Below, in pieces: positions 25,910 through 33,841 of a DNA stretch of 50,009 bases; the first letter of the stretch is position 1; every line of letters begins with the position of its first letter. Source of the DNA: a bacterium UBP6_UBA1209 (GTDB lineage Bacteria > UBP6 > UBA1177). The notes under the pieces are model-generated. The model had not been told where the DNA came from. It did not search any database and saw only the letters and a program-made list of their open reading frames with translations. The position numbers and the translations under genes are program-made. The stretch lies in contig DBXP01000035.1 of the NCBI GenBank assembly GCA_002309575.1, positions 1 to 50,009 of the forward strand, read 5' to 3'.

Positions 25910-26938
25910 TCAATAGACGAATTTATCGTGCCTGCCCTTGATTTGATAATGTTCGACAGCCGCGTTGTGCTCCTTGAGCGACTTTGAAAAATAGTGGTTC
26001 CCGTGACCCGTTGCGACGAAGTAGAGATAGCTCGTCTTGTCGGGGAAGAGGACGCTTCTGATGGCGCTTTCACCCGGGAAGCAGAGCGGAGTAGCAGGAA
26101 ATCCCTGACGCGTGTAGGTGTTCCACGGATGGTCGGTCATCAGGTCTTTTTTGGTGATGTTTCCGCTGAATTTCGGCAGCAGTCCGTAAATGACCGAAGG
26201 ATCCGTCTGCATCTTCATCCCTATTTTCCTGCGGTTTATGAATACCGAAGCGATCTGCGGCTGCTCCGCCTTGTTGCCTGTCTCCTTTTCGACTATCGAG
26301 GCGAGCTTGAGGAAATCGTAGGTGTCGAATCCGCTGTTCTTCAGGTCGTTTGCATATTTGTCAAGCAGACTTTTGAGCTGTTCGGCCATTTTTGTCATCA
26401 CTGTCTTCAGTTCAACGCCTCTCGGAAAACTGTAGGTCGAAGGAAAAAGCAGCCCTTCGCAGCTTTTTTTGTCGCCGTTCCCGATAGAGCCGAGGAAGTT
26501 TTTGTCGTCGCAGATCTTGAGAAATTTGTCGTTGTCTGCGATCCAGTCCTGCTTTTTGAAGACCTCTGCTGCGTCGAATTTGTTGTAACCCTCCGGGATC
26601 GTGAAGGAGTAGAGTTTGACCTTGCCGCTCATGATCTTTTCCGCGACATCAAGCGGAGTCAGCTGACCGTTGAATTCAAATTCCCCTGTTTTCAACCCTT
26701 TGCCGAGGTTCTTTTCCTTGATCATCCAGATAAACTGCTTTTCGTCCGAGATGATCCCTGCCTCCCTGAGGTTTTTTGCCGCCTTTTGCCACGAACTGCC
26801 CTTTCCGATAGTGAGCGTCACGTTGTTGACTTCGAGCGTAGTCTTTTTGAAGCTTTCGTAACGCGAATAGATCGTGAAAACGGCGGCTAGCGCTGCGAGC
26901 ACGATAGCTATAAAGATAAAAATTATCAGCTTTTTCAT
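25910..26938 (-). CDS. mltG: Endolytic peptidoglycan transglycosylase MltG
   Basis: A 342-residue inner-membrane lytic transglycosylase that cuts nascent glycan strands and sets their length. There is one N-terminal membrane helix (residues 1-24), a LysM-like region (TLTIGKGSSWQKAAKNLRE), EGLLFPSTY at 161-169 and the catalytic signature LASIVEKET, with Glu217 corresponding to the known catalytic glutamate. Late motifs QTDPSVIYG, NTYTRQGFP and YFVATGHGNHYFSKSLKEH are also conserved. Length is typical (about 340). Its ATG directly follows the der stop codon. This adds a cell-wall enzyme to an otherwise biosynthetic operon and complements mreBC and dacB elsewhere in the window. Confidence 0.96.
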   Translation of the reverse strand: MKKLIIFIFIAIVLAALAAVFTIYSRYESFKKTTLEVNNVTLTIGKGSSWQKAAKNLREAGIISDEKQFIWMIKEKNLGKGLKTGEFEFNGQLTPLDVAEKIMSGKVKLYSFTIPEGYNKFDAAEVFKKQDWIADNDKFLKICDDKNFLGSIGNGDKKSCEGLLFPSTYSFPRGVELKTVMTKMAEQLKSLLDKYANDLKNSGFDTYDFLKLASIVEKETGNKAEQPQIASVFINRRKIGMKMQTDPSVIYGLLPKFSGNITKKDLMTDHPWNTYTRQGFPATPLCFPGESAIRSVLFPDKTSYLYFVATGHGNHYFSKSLKEHNAAVEHYQIKGRHDKFVY

Positions 26939-28306
26939 TTATTTAGCTCTCCTGAAGCTCTTTTTGTAGACGATTTTTATCGGAACGCCCTCGTAGGGGA
27001 AACTTTCGTAAAAGCGGTTGTGGAGGTACCTGTCGTATGAAAAGTGGACAGCATCTGGAGTGCTGACCTTGATGACGACCGTCGGCGGTGCGACACTCTC
27101 CATCGTGATGCCGTTGAAGTGGTTGAGCTTGTTTTTTCTGGTGAGAGGCGGCGGGTTGCGGCGAAGGACCTCGTCAAGCCAGTCCTGAAGGGTCTCGTCG
27201 TCTATCGCCTTGTTGTAGTTGTGGTAAATTTCAATAGTTTTATCAAGTAGTTTTGTTACTCTGTTGCCGTCTTTCGCACTTATCGAGATGATCGGTGCAT
27301 AGGGCGCGAATTTGATCCTGTCGCGGATGTCGAGAACGATTTTTTCGTAGGTCCCCGTCTCTTTTTCAACGGTGTCCCACTTGTTGATGACGATGATGAT
27401 CCCTTTGCCCTTATCGTGTGCAAGCCCGAGTATCCTGAGGTCCTGATCTGTCGAAAGCTCGTTGGCGTCCATCATGAAAATGACGATATCCGAACGGTCA
27501 ACAGCGTGGAAGGCGCGGACGATCGCAGCCTTTTCCATAGTGATTTCGATCTTTTTCTTTCGTCTGATCCCTGCTGTGTCGATGATTCTGAGAGCCTCGC
27601 CTTTGTAGGTCGTGCAGGAGTCGATGGGATCCATCGTTGTTCCCGGAATAGGGCTTACAAGCATCTTTTCCTGTCTCAGGATCTTGTTCACGAGCGTCGA
27701 TTTTCCTACGTTCGGCCTTCCGAAGATCGCGATGTTTATCTCCTTGGGCGCAGGCGGAAGCTTTTCGGCGATATCCTCTGCCGTCCAGAAATCGGCGGTC
27801 AGATCGTCCAGAAAGGTGTAGACCCCGTAGCCGGTTTTGCCGGAAACCGGGTAGACCATTTCGGCACCGGTCTCGTAAAATTCGGCAGTTGCAGCCTCCT
27901 TCGACTCGTTATCGACCTTCGAGGCGACCAGCCACGAGCGCAGTCCCTTGACGCGGATCATGTGGTAGATTTCGCTGTCGCTGTCGGTAAGTCCTGTCTC
28001 GACGTCGCAGACAAAGATAACGCCGTCAACGACCTCCAGGACCTCGTTTATCTGTGCGCGGATCCCCTTCGTGATGGCGTCGATCCCCTCTTCGTCGATG
28101 TGGAAGCCGCCGGTATCGATGATCGTGAAGGGCTTGTCGTCGTAGGTGAGATCCTGATAGTTGAGGTCCCGCGTAACGCCGGGCATATCGTCGATGATCG
28201 CCGAATTTTTGTTGAGGATCCTGTTGAACAGGGTCGATTTTCCTACGTTCGGCCTTCCGATTATAGCAATCAACGGCTTGATATTGTTGATTTTTTTGTT
28301 ACTCAT
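26939..28306 (-). CDS. der: Ribosome biogenesis GTPase Der (EngA)
   Basis: A 455-residue tandem GTPase needed for 50S subunit assembly. Both G domains are visible: first G1 GRPNVGKST (17-25), G3 DTGG (64-67); second G1 GRPNVGKST (196-204), G3 DTAG (243-246), G4 NKWD (308-311). A KH-like C-terminal domain follows (about 350-455). In the first domain the G4 motif reads ASKVDN instead of the usual NKVD, so the Asn that reads the guanine base is Ser (residue 129); this may alter nucleotide affinity. The start MSNKKIN has a GAGGAG site and overlaps the folK end by 8 bases. The longer frame (to 28348) has no such site. Confidence 0.97.
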   Translation of the reverse strand: MSNKKINNIKPLIAIIGRPNVGKSTLFNRILNKNSAIIDDMPGVTRDLNYQDLTYDDKPFTIIDTGGFHIDEEGIDAITKGIRAQINEVLEVVDGVIFVCDVETGLTDSDSEIYHMIRVKGLRSWLVASKVDNESKEAATAEFYETGAEMVYPVSGKTGYGVYTFLDDLTADFWTAEDIAEKLPPAPKEINIAIFGRPNVGKSTLVNKILRQEKMLVSPIPGTTMDPIDSCTTYKGEALRIIDTAGIRRKKKIEITMEKAAIVRAFHAVDRSDIVIFMMDANELSTDQDLRILGLAHDKGKGIIIVINKWDTVEKETGTYEKIVLDIRDRIKFAPYAPIISISAKDGNRVTKLLDKTIEIYHNYNKAIDDETLQDWLDEVLRRNPPPLTRKNKLNHFNGITMESVAPPTVVIKVSTPDAVHFSYDRYLHNRFYESFPYEGVPIKIVYKKSFRRAK

Positions 28307-28856
28307 TGCTGCTCTCCTCAACTGATGACGCGTTCCAGCCGTAGTCATCCTTTTCTATTGAAAACGGCGAAAGTTTCTCAATTTTCTGCCCGATATAGCG
28401 GTTTCTGCCCTTTTCCAAAAGCGTGTGGAAGATCTCCTTGTCCCTTTTGAAGTGCCCGGACCCTTCGATTATCTCGAGTGTCGGGAAGATGACAAAAAGC
28501 CGGTTCGCCGCTTCAGGGTGAGGGATTATAAGATTTTCCGAGATAAATTCACCGTTTTCCCACAAAATTATGTCGATATCGATGTTTCTGGGGCCTTTGT
28601 TTATCACTTTTTTACGTCCCATCTCCTGTTCGATCTGCTGAGTCTGCTCCAGTAGAAGCTGTGGAGCGAGCTCAGTCTCTACGTCGAGAGAAATATTAAT
28701 AAAATCAGGCTGTTCCGTGTAATTTACCGGGTTGGACGCATAGAGGCTGGAGATTCCGATTATTGAGATCGACCTCTCTTCAAGCCTTGAGATGGCATCT
28801 TTCAGGTTGCGCAGACGGTCGCCGATATTCGAGCCGAGAGAGAGGATGTAACGCAT
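28299..28856 (-). CDS. folK: 2-amino-4-hydroxy-6-hydroxymethyldihydropteridine diphosphokinase
   Basis: A 185-residue HPPK that transfers pyrophosphate from ATP to the pterin in folate synthesis. Signatures: ILSLGSNIGDRLRNL at the N-terminus, the substrate loop SSLYASNPV, and the catalytic GPRNIDIDIILW (88-99) whose two Asp bind magnesium, then IPHPEAANRLFVIFPTLEI. The C-terminal 45 residues (after about 140) extend past the core and are less conserved. The start MRYILSL is chosen because it lies one base after the panC stop and matches the family N-terminus. The next gene, der, overlaps its end by 8 bases. No folP or folB is adjacent. Confidence 0.95.
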   Translation of the reverse strand: MRYILSLGSNIGDRLRNLKDAISRLEERSISIIGISSLYASNPVNYTEQPDFINISLDVETELAPQLLLEQTQQIEQEMGRKKVINKGPRNIDIDIILWENGEFISENLIIPHPEAANRLFVIFPTLEIIEGSGHFKRDKEIFHTLLEKGRNRYIGQKIEKLSPFSIEKDDYGWNASSVEESSNE

Positions 28857-28857
28857 A

Positions 28858-29718
28858 CTATCCGCCGATAAACTGGTTGTCGATAAGTCTTGTCGTGCCG
28901 AGGTATACAGCCGCGAAAGCACGCGAGTCCCTGTTTATGAAGGGGGCCCTTGAGAGATCCGAAGAGTTTCTGATCTCAAGGTAGTCGATCTTCGCGCCCG
29001 GAATAAGCGAAAGCAGAAGATCGCTGTAATTTTTCTCAGCGCTTTCGACACTGATCTCTTTTCCCTCCTGAAGAGCCTTCCGCGCTTCATCCTGGATCAT
29101 GCACATGACCTTATGGATGTTAGGAGCAAGTTCAAGCTCGGCAGGCGAGAGATAACGGTTCCTCGAGCTCTTCGCGAGCCCGCTCTCCTCTCTGACCGTC
29201 GGGACCGGGACGATCTCAAGCGGGAAGTGGAGATCCTCGACCATCTTTTTGATCACGACCAGCTGCTGGAAATCCTTTTCGCCGAAAAAGGCGAAGTCAG
29301 GCTGCGCGAGGTTGAAGAGGATAGAGACGATCTGGACTACGCCGTTGAAGTGGATCGGACGCGTTTTTCCGCAGAGGATAGATGTGAGCTCCTTGCCGAC
29401 ATTGAGCGTTACAAGCGGCTTCGTTTTTCCGTAAATCGTCTCTACCGACGGCAGAAAAACGTAGTCTGCGCCTGCCGACTCGCACTTTTTGAGGTCCTCT
29501 TCGACAGTACGGGGATACTTCTCGAAATCCTCTCCGGGACCGAACTGTGTCGGGTTTACAAAGATGGAAACCATAGTTTTTGCGCACCTTTCCGTGCTCC
29601 TTTTGATGAGCGTCAGATGACCTTCGTGGAGCGCGCCCATTGTCGGGACCAGACCGAGAGTTGAAGCCGATTCGCGCCTTGCCTGGCGTACTTCATTGAT
29701 TTCTTTAAGTATTTTCAT
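28858..29718 (-). CDS. panC: Pantoate--beta-alanine ligase (pantothenate synthetase)
   Basis: A 286-residue enzyme that joins pantoate and beta-alanine with ATP to give pantothenate. It has VPTMGALHEGH (24-34, the HIGH-like ATP site), FVNPTQFGPGEDFEKYPR, FFGEKDFQQ (144-152) and the KMSKS-like SSRNRYLS (184-191). Length is usual for the family. A GGGAGG ribosome binding site precedes the ATG. First gene of a tightly packed operon ending with coaX, so vitamin B5 synthesis and its first CoA step are coordinated. panB and panD are not in the window. The gene is divergent from groES, with a 181-base shared upstream region. Confidence 0.97.
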   Translation of the reverse strand: MKILKEINEVRQARRESASTLGLVPTMGALHEGHLTLIKRSTERCAKTMVSIFVNPTQFGPGEDFEKYPRTVEEDLKKCESAGADYVFLPSVETIYGKTKPLVTLNVGKELTSILCGKTRPIHFNGVVQIVSILFNLAQPDFAFFGEKDFQQLVVIKKMVEDLHFPLEIVPVPTVREESGLAKSSRNRYLSPAELELAPNIHKVMCMIQDEARKALQEGKEISVESAEKNYSDLLLSLIPGAKIDYLEIRNSSDLSRAPFINRDSRAFAAVYLGTTRLIDNQFIGG

Positions 29719-29802
29719 TTTTTCAAGCCTCCCAAAAAAATTTTTTACCGGCGGCTTATATCAAAAAAAGCGCCGTTTTAAAATTTTCATGAAAAATATC
29801 CC

Positions 29803-29829
29803 TTGACTCATCATTTTTCTGCTTATAAG
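29803..29829 (+). promoter_or_regulatory. Candidate promoter for groES-groEL
   Basis: TTGACT (29803-29808), then TATAAG (29824-29829) with a short 15-base spacer; shifting the -10 to TAAGAG restores 17 bases. No CIRCE element (TTAGCACTC-N9-GAGTGCTAA) and no convincing sigma32 pattern is seen in the 181-base region, so heat control, if any, uses another route. Confidence 0.4.
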
Positions 29830-29899
29830 AGATGTCGTTTTGAGGAGCTTTTGCTTCAAGATGCTGTTTATTATTAATGATATAGATTTGGAGGAGACA

Positions 29900-30190
29900 A
29901 TGAATCTTAAACCTTTGAACGACAGAGTGATCGTAAAGAGACTTGAAAGCGAAACAAAGACTACGGGCGGGATCATCATCCCCGACACCGCAAAAGAGAA
30001 ACCGGCTGAGGGCGAGGTCGTTGCAGTAGGAACCGGAAAACTGCTTGAAAACGGCACGAGACAGCAGATGCAGGTCGCAGTAGGCGACAAGGTCCTCTTC
30101 GGAAAGTACAGCGGGACCGAAGTCAAGATCGAAGGAAAGGATCACCTCATCCTCAGGGAAGACGATATCCTTGCAGTTGTCAGCAAATAA
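29900..30190 (+). CDS. groES: Co-chaperonin GroES
   Basis: A 96-residue heptameric lid of the GroEL chamber. The start MNLKPLNDRVIVKRLE has a GGAGGA site at ideal spacing; a longer frame upstream has none. The mobile loop SETKTTGGIIIPDTAKEKP (about 21-39) contains the GGIII motif that docks on GroEL, and the roof region includes NGTRQQMQVAVGDKVLFGKY. The C-terminal KIEGKDHLILREDDILAVV is also canonical. It is followed by groEL after 22 bases with its own GGAG site, forming the usual bicistron. Confidence 0.98.
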   Translation: MNLKPLNDRVIVKRLESETKTTGGIIIPDTAKEKPAEGEVVAVGTGKLLENGTRQQMQVAVGDKVLFGKYSGTEVKIEGKDHLILREDDILAVVSK

Positions 30191-30212
30191 AAACTTTTGA
30201 TTGGAGATAAAA

Positions 30213-31865
30213 ATGAGCGCAAAACACATTGTTTTTGGTCACGATGCAAAATCTAAAATCCTTGTCGGCGTCAACAAGCTTGCAGACACCGTAAAGACAA
30301 CACTCGGTCCTAAGGGCAGGAACGTTGCAATCGAAAAATCGTTCGGTGCTCCGAAAATCACGAAGGACGGCGTAACTGTCGCGAAAGAGATCGAACTTGA
30401 AGACAAAATCGAAAACATCGGCGCACAGCTTCTTAAAGAGGTAGCGTCGAAGACGAACGATGTAGCAGGTGACGGAACCACAACGGCTGCGGTCCTTGCA
30501 CAGGCTATCGTAAAGGACGGCTTCAAATACGTAACCGCAGGCTACAGCCCGATCATGCTTAAACGCGGTATCGACAAAGCGGTCGCCAAAGTCGTTGAAA
30601 GACTTGATAAGATAACAAAGAAGATCTCGACTCCTGAAGAGATCGCAAGCGTCGGAACAGTCTCCGCAAACAACGACAAGGAGATCGGCGACATCATCGC
30701 TCAGGCTATGGAAAAGGTCGGCAAAGAGGGCGTTATCACAGTCGAAGAGGCTAAAAGCATGGATACATCGCTCGAGGTCGTCGAGGGTATGCAGTTCGAC
30801 CGCGGCTATCTCAGCCCCTATTTCGTAACCAATACCGAAAAGATGCAGGTCGTAATGGAAAATCCGTACATCCTCATCTTCGACAAGAAGATTTCAAACC
30901 TCAAAGACCTTATCCCGCTTCTTGAGGGTGTAGCTCAGCAGAACAAACCTCTCCTCATAATCGCAGAGGATGTAGAGGGCGAAGCGCTTGCAACACTCGT
31001 TGTCAACAAACTCAGAGGCGTTCTTAACATCGCGGCTGTAAAGGCTCCCGGCTTCGGTGACAGAAGAAAGGCAATGCTTGAGGATATCGCTGTACTTACC
31101 GGCGGCGAATTCATCAGCGAAGAGATCGGCAACAAGCTCGAGAATACTACCGTTCAGATGCTCGGCCGTGCAAAGAGAGTAACGATCGACAAGGAGAACA
31201 CCACGATCGTTGACGGCGCAGGCGATTCAAAGGCGATCGCCGCAAGAGTAAAACAGATCAAGGCTCAGATCGAAGAGACGACCTCCGACTACGACAAAGA
31301 GAAACTTCAGGAACGTCTTGCAAAGCTTTCGGGCGGAGTTGCGGTCCTCAGCGTAGGCGCAGCGACAGAGGTCGAGATGAAGGAGAAGAAAGACCGCGTA
31401 GACGATGCTCTTCATGCAACAAGAGCGGCTGTCGAAGAGGGAATCGTTGCCGGCGGCGGTACGGTTCTTCTTCGCTGCAAGAAGGTCCTCGAGGACATCA
31501 AATGCGACAACGAGGACGAGAAGGTCGGCGTAAAAATCATCGAGAACGCGCTTGAGGCTCCTATCCGTCAGATCGCGGCAAACGCAGGCGTAGACGGCAG
31601 CATCGTAATCAACACCATTCTTGCGAACAAGAATGAAAACTGGGGCTACGACGCATCGAAGGATGAATATAAAGATATGATCGCATCCGGCATCATTGAC
31701 CCGACAAAGGTTACAAAGAGTGCTCTGACGAACGCTGCAAGCATCGCTTCGACACTCCTTACGACCGAGGCTGCGATCGTTGACGCTCCGAAGAAAGAGT
31801 GCTGCGGCAACGACCACGGAATGCCTGACATGGGCGGCATGGGCGGAATGGGCGGCATGATGTAG
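30213..31865 (+). CDS. groEL: Chaperonin GroEL
   Basis: A 550-residue Hsp60 chaperonin. The start MSAKHIVFGHDA has GGAG at 8 bases; a Met four codons earlier is less likely. Diagnostic segments include VKTTLGPKGRNVAIEKSFG, the ATP-binding NDVAGDGTTTAAVLAQAIV with its catalytic Asp, the apical FDRGYLSPYFVTN, and the late AAVEEGIVAGGGTVLLR. The C-terminus is the flexible Gly-Met tail (DMGGMGGMGGMM). Two unusual Cys-bearing spots, RCKKVLEDIKC and KKECCGND, precede the tail. The message ends in a strong intrinsic terminator 25 bases after the stop. Confidence 0.98.
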   Translation: MSAKHIVFGHDAKSKILVGVNKLADTVKTTLGPKGRNVAIEKSFGAPKITKDGVTVAKEIELEDKIENIGAQLLKEVASKTNDVAGDGTTTAAVLAQAIVKDGFKYVTAGYSPIMLKRGIDKAVAKVVERLDKITKKISTPEEIASVGTVSANNDKEIGDIIAQAMEKVGKEGVITVEEAKSMDTSLEVVEGMQFDRGYLSPYFVTNTEKMQVVMENPYILIFDKKISNLKDLIPLLEGVAQQNKPLLIIAEDVEGEALATLVVNKLRGVLNIAAVKAPGFGDRRKAMLEDIAVLTGGEFISEEIGNKLENTTVQMLGRAKRVTIDKENTTIVDGAGDSKAIAARVKQIKAQIEETTSDYDKEKLQERLAKLSGGVAVLSVGAATEVEMKEKKDRVDDALHATRAAVEEGIVAGGGTVLLRCKKVLEDIKCDNEDEKVGVKIIENALEAPIRQIAANAGVDGSIVINTILANKNENWGYDASKDEYKDMIASGIIDPTKVTKSALTNAASIASTLLTTEAAIVDAPKKECCGNDHGMPDMGGMGGMGGMM

Positions 31866-31890
31866 TTCCACCTCATAACCAACGTTACAG

Positions 31891-31915
31891 GGCGGTCTTC
31901 GGACCGCCTTTTTTT
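31891..31915 (+). terminator. Rho-independent terminator of groES-groEL
   Basis: A perfect 7-bp stem GGCGGTC/GACCGCC closed by a stable TTCG tetraloop and followed by seven T residues, 25 bases after the groEL stop. Confidence 0.93.
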
Positions 31916-31926
31916 ATGATGAGGTG

Positions 31927-31999
31927 TCGAAATTTCGAAATATCGAAGTATCGAAATATCAAGTCGAAATATCGAGATATCGAGATATCGAAATTTCGA
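31927..31999. repeat. 8-bp tandem array of TCGAAATA-like units between convergent genes
   Basis: Nine near-repeats of an 8-bp unit (TCGAAATA, with TCGAGATA and TCGAAATT variants) occupy the gap between the groEL terminator and the stop of the VWA lipoprotein. The array has one 5-base unit (TCAAG) in the middle, and both ends carry the palindrome TCGAAATTTCGA. The left and right halves are roughly complementary, so the whole could fold into a long imperfect hairpin. Confidence 0.9.
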
Positions 32000-32002
32000 T
32001 GC

Positions 32003-33781
32003 TTACTTCGCGTTTGTTCTGGGAACGATTACGTTGACCTCTTTTTTGGAAAGATATGCTCCTTCGCCGAGGACCATCGCCTCAGCAACGTAAAGAACAG
32101 GAGCGTCCGTTGCGTTGGGGCAGAAGTCGTTGTGGAACTGGACATCAAAGGTTACGACGGTTCCGGGGTTGACATCGCGGAACTTCATGTTCGCCTCGTC
32201 GATTGCAGCGCCCTCCGGCGGTTCAGCCTTGACCGGGATCCCGCCTTTGATGAACTGGGCAGCGTTGATATCCGTTCCGGCACATACCTGATTCGAGTTG
32301 CCTGCGACCCAGACATCCATCTGGACGAAGGAGGTGAGCGATTCGATAGCTTCGCCGATTTTTTCGCTCATCGGTGTTCCGTCAGCTGCAACCGCGTCGT
32401 TGTTGACGGCGAAGTTGAAGTTGTTGCCGTTTGCATCGAGAGTCCCGGTGATATCCGAAACATTTTTAAAGAACTTCGTGATGTTGCTGTTCCCGCTGGC
32501 GCTTGACGTATCGATCCCGATAAACTTGGCGTTCTGCTCGACAAGAGACTGAATGGCGAGCTGGGAGGCGGTTATCGTCTGATCCGGCGGCATGTAGACA
32601 TCTGTGTAGTTTTCGTCTGTGATCATGATCAGGATCGGCATCGCTTTTTCGCGGTAGCAGAGACCTGAGCGGTTTCCGACTCTGCCGGTGCAGTCCGGAA
32701 GCGGAATGTTGAGATTGACCAGACTGAACGCACCGCCGACCTCCGCGGGTTTTGCCTTTCCGATAATGTCCTCAGAGGCTGTCGCCGCGTAGAGGACGAG
32801 CGTGTGGACCTCGGTCCCGCCGTATGGAGTCGGTGTCGAGTCGATAGCAGCCTGAAGCTCGTCGATATTGGTCGTCATCAGCGTATCGACCTTGTAGACC
32901 TTATCCATGTCGCTGTCGAAATCCATGAAGTGAACGAATGCGTAAGCCGCATCGAGCGTGCCTTCGTGGAGCGACTGGACCTTCTGGACAACGTCAGTTT
33001 TGATTTTCTCCTTCAGGTTCGCCTGCTCGGCATCCATTGAGCCGGAGAGGTCGAGAAGGAAGGCGATATCGACTTTGGAGATGTCGGTGTCGAATTCCCA
33101 TGTCCTGTGGGCCTTCCAGTTTGCCTGGTAGGGCAGAACGACATAAAAAAGGTGCGACGGGATCGAACTTGAGTCGCTCAAAGGGTCGGAACCGTAGACG
33201 ATTTCCGCCAGGTCGTCGGAGCCGTCGCCGTCAGAATCGCTTCTGAGAGGGTCGGTGTTGTGCTCCTTCTCCTCCTTGTCGGTCAGACCGTCGTTGTCGC
33301 TGTCACGGTCAAGAAAATCGGGCAGTCCGTCGCCGTCGGTGTCGACACAGGGCTGTGCCGGGCACTCGGCCGTGTCGGAAAATCCGTCTCCGTCGCTGTC
33401 GGTATCGAGACAGTTCGGAAGACCGTCGTTATCATCATCGGCGCAGGTTTCAATGCCGTTCGGGATCCCGTCACCGTCGGCATCGCCGTCTTCAGCGCCG
33501 CAGCCGCAGGCTTCCGTGCTGCCGGTAGAGCCTGTGTCGCCGGGGTCTGTATCGCCGCCGGTATCGCCGGAACCTGTATCTCCCGAACCGGTGTCAGCGG
33601 AACCTGTATCGCCTGAACCGGTGTCGCCCGAGCCGGTATCTCCTGAGCCTGAGTCGCCCGAACCTGTATCGCCGGACCCCGTGTCGCCCGTTGAATCACC
33701 TGAATCATCTTCATCTGAGCCGCACGCGGAAACGGCGAAGATCAAAGCAAAGCTGAAAAGCAGAATCATAAATTTTTTCAT
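32003..33781 (-). CDS. Lipoprotein with thrombospondin type 3 repeats and a VWA domain
   Basis: A 592-residue protein with an AGGAGG site. Lipobox AVSAC (Cys20) is followed by an acidic Gly-Asp-Thr-Gly-Ser spacer (about 23-90). Residues 98-200 are calcium-binding thrombospondin type 3-like repeats: DADGDGIPNG, DTDSDGDGFSD, DTDGDGLPDF and DSDNDGLTDKEE. A von Willebrand factor A domain follows (about 237-470). Its metal-ion-dependent adhesion site DLSGS at 244-248 is intact. A beta-rich C-terminal part (about 490-592) is not recognised. The order anchor, stalk, calcium-stiffened rod and metal-dependent binding head strongly suggests a surface adhesin or scaffold. Next minus-strand genes upstream are dacB and others; its own short upstream gap contains only a weak promoter candidate. 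Confidence 0.9.
   Translation of the reverse strand: MKKFMILLFSFALIFAVSACGSDEDDSGDSTGDTGSGDTGSGDSGSGDTGSGDTGSGDTGSADTGSGDTGSGDTGGDTDPGDTGSTGSTEACGCGAEDGDADGDGIPNGIETCADDDNDGLPNCLDTDSDGDGFSDTAECPAQPCVDTDGDGLPDFLDRDSDNDGLTDKEEKEHNTDPLRSDSDGDGSDDLAEIVYGSDPLSDSSSIPSHLFYVVLPYQANWKAHRTWEFDTDISKVDIAFLLDLSGSMDAEQANLKEKIKTDVVQKVQSLHEGTLDAAYAFVHFMDFDSDMDKVYKVDTLMTTNIDELQAAIDSTPTPYGGTEVHTLVLYAATASEDIIGKAKPAEVGGAFSLVNLNIPLPDCTGRVGNRSGLCYREKAMPILIMITDENYTDVYMPPDQTITASQLAIQSLVEQNAKFIGIDTSSASGNSNITKFFKNVSDITGTLDANGNNFNFAVNNDAVAADGTPMSEKIGEAIESLTSFVQMDVWVAGNSNQVCAGTDINAAQFIKGGIPVKAEPPEGAAIDEANMKFRDVNPGTVVTFDVQFHNDFCPNATDAPVLYVAEAMVLGEGAYLSKKEVNVIVPRTNAK
33561..33695. repeat. 15-bp minisatellite, 9 units, encoding the GDTGS spacer
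   Basis: Nine contiguous 15-bp units of the type GTRTCNCCNGAACCN (plus strand), each giving a five-residue SGDTG-type unit on the minus strand, with one SADTG and one SGDSG variant. In-frame copy-number change is possible. Confidence 0.88.
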
Positions 33782-33841
33782 GTGAACCTCCTAAAAAGTA
33801 CCCAATAGGATATCCAAAATTTAATAAAGTACAAACAACTG

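Noticed and set aside
29761..29899. CIRCE element upstream of groES
   Set aside because: No TTAGCACTC-type inverted repeat was found on either strand.
31227..31871. 214-codon frame antisense to groEL
   Set aside because: It lies entirely inside a highly conserved gene; open by codon bias only.
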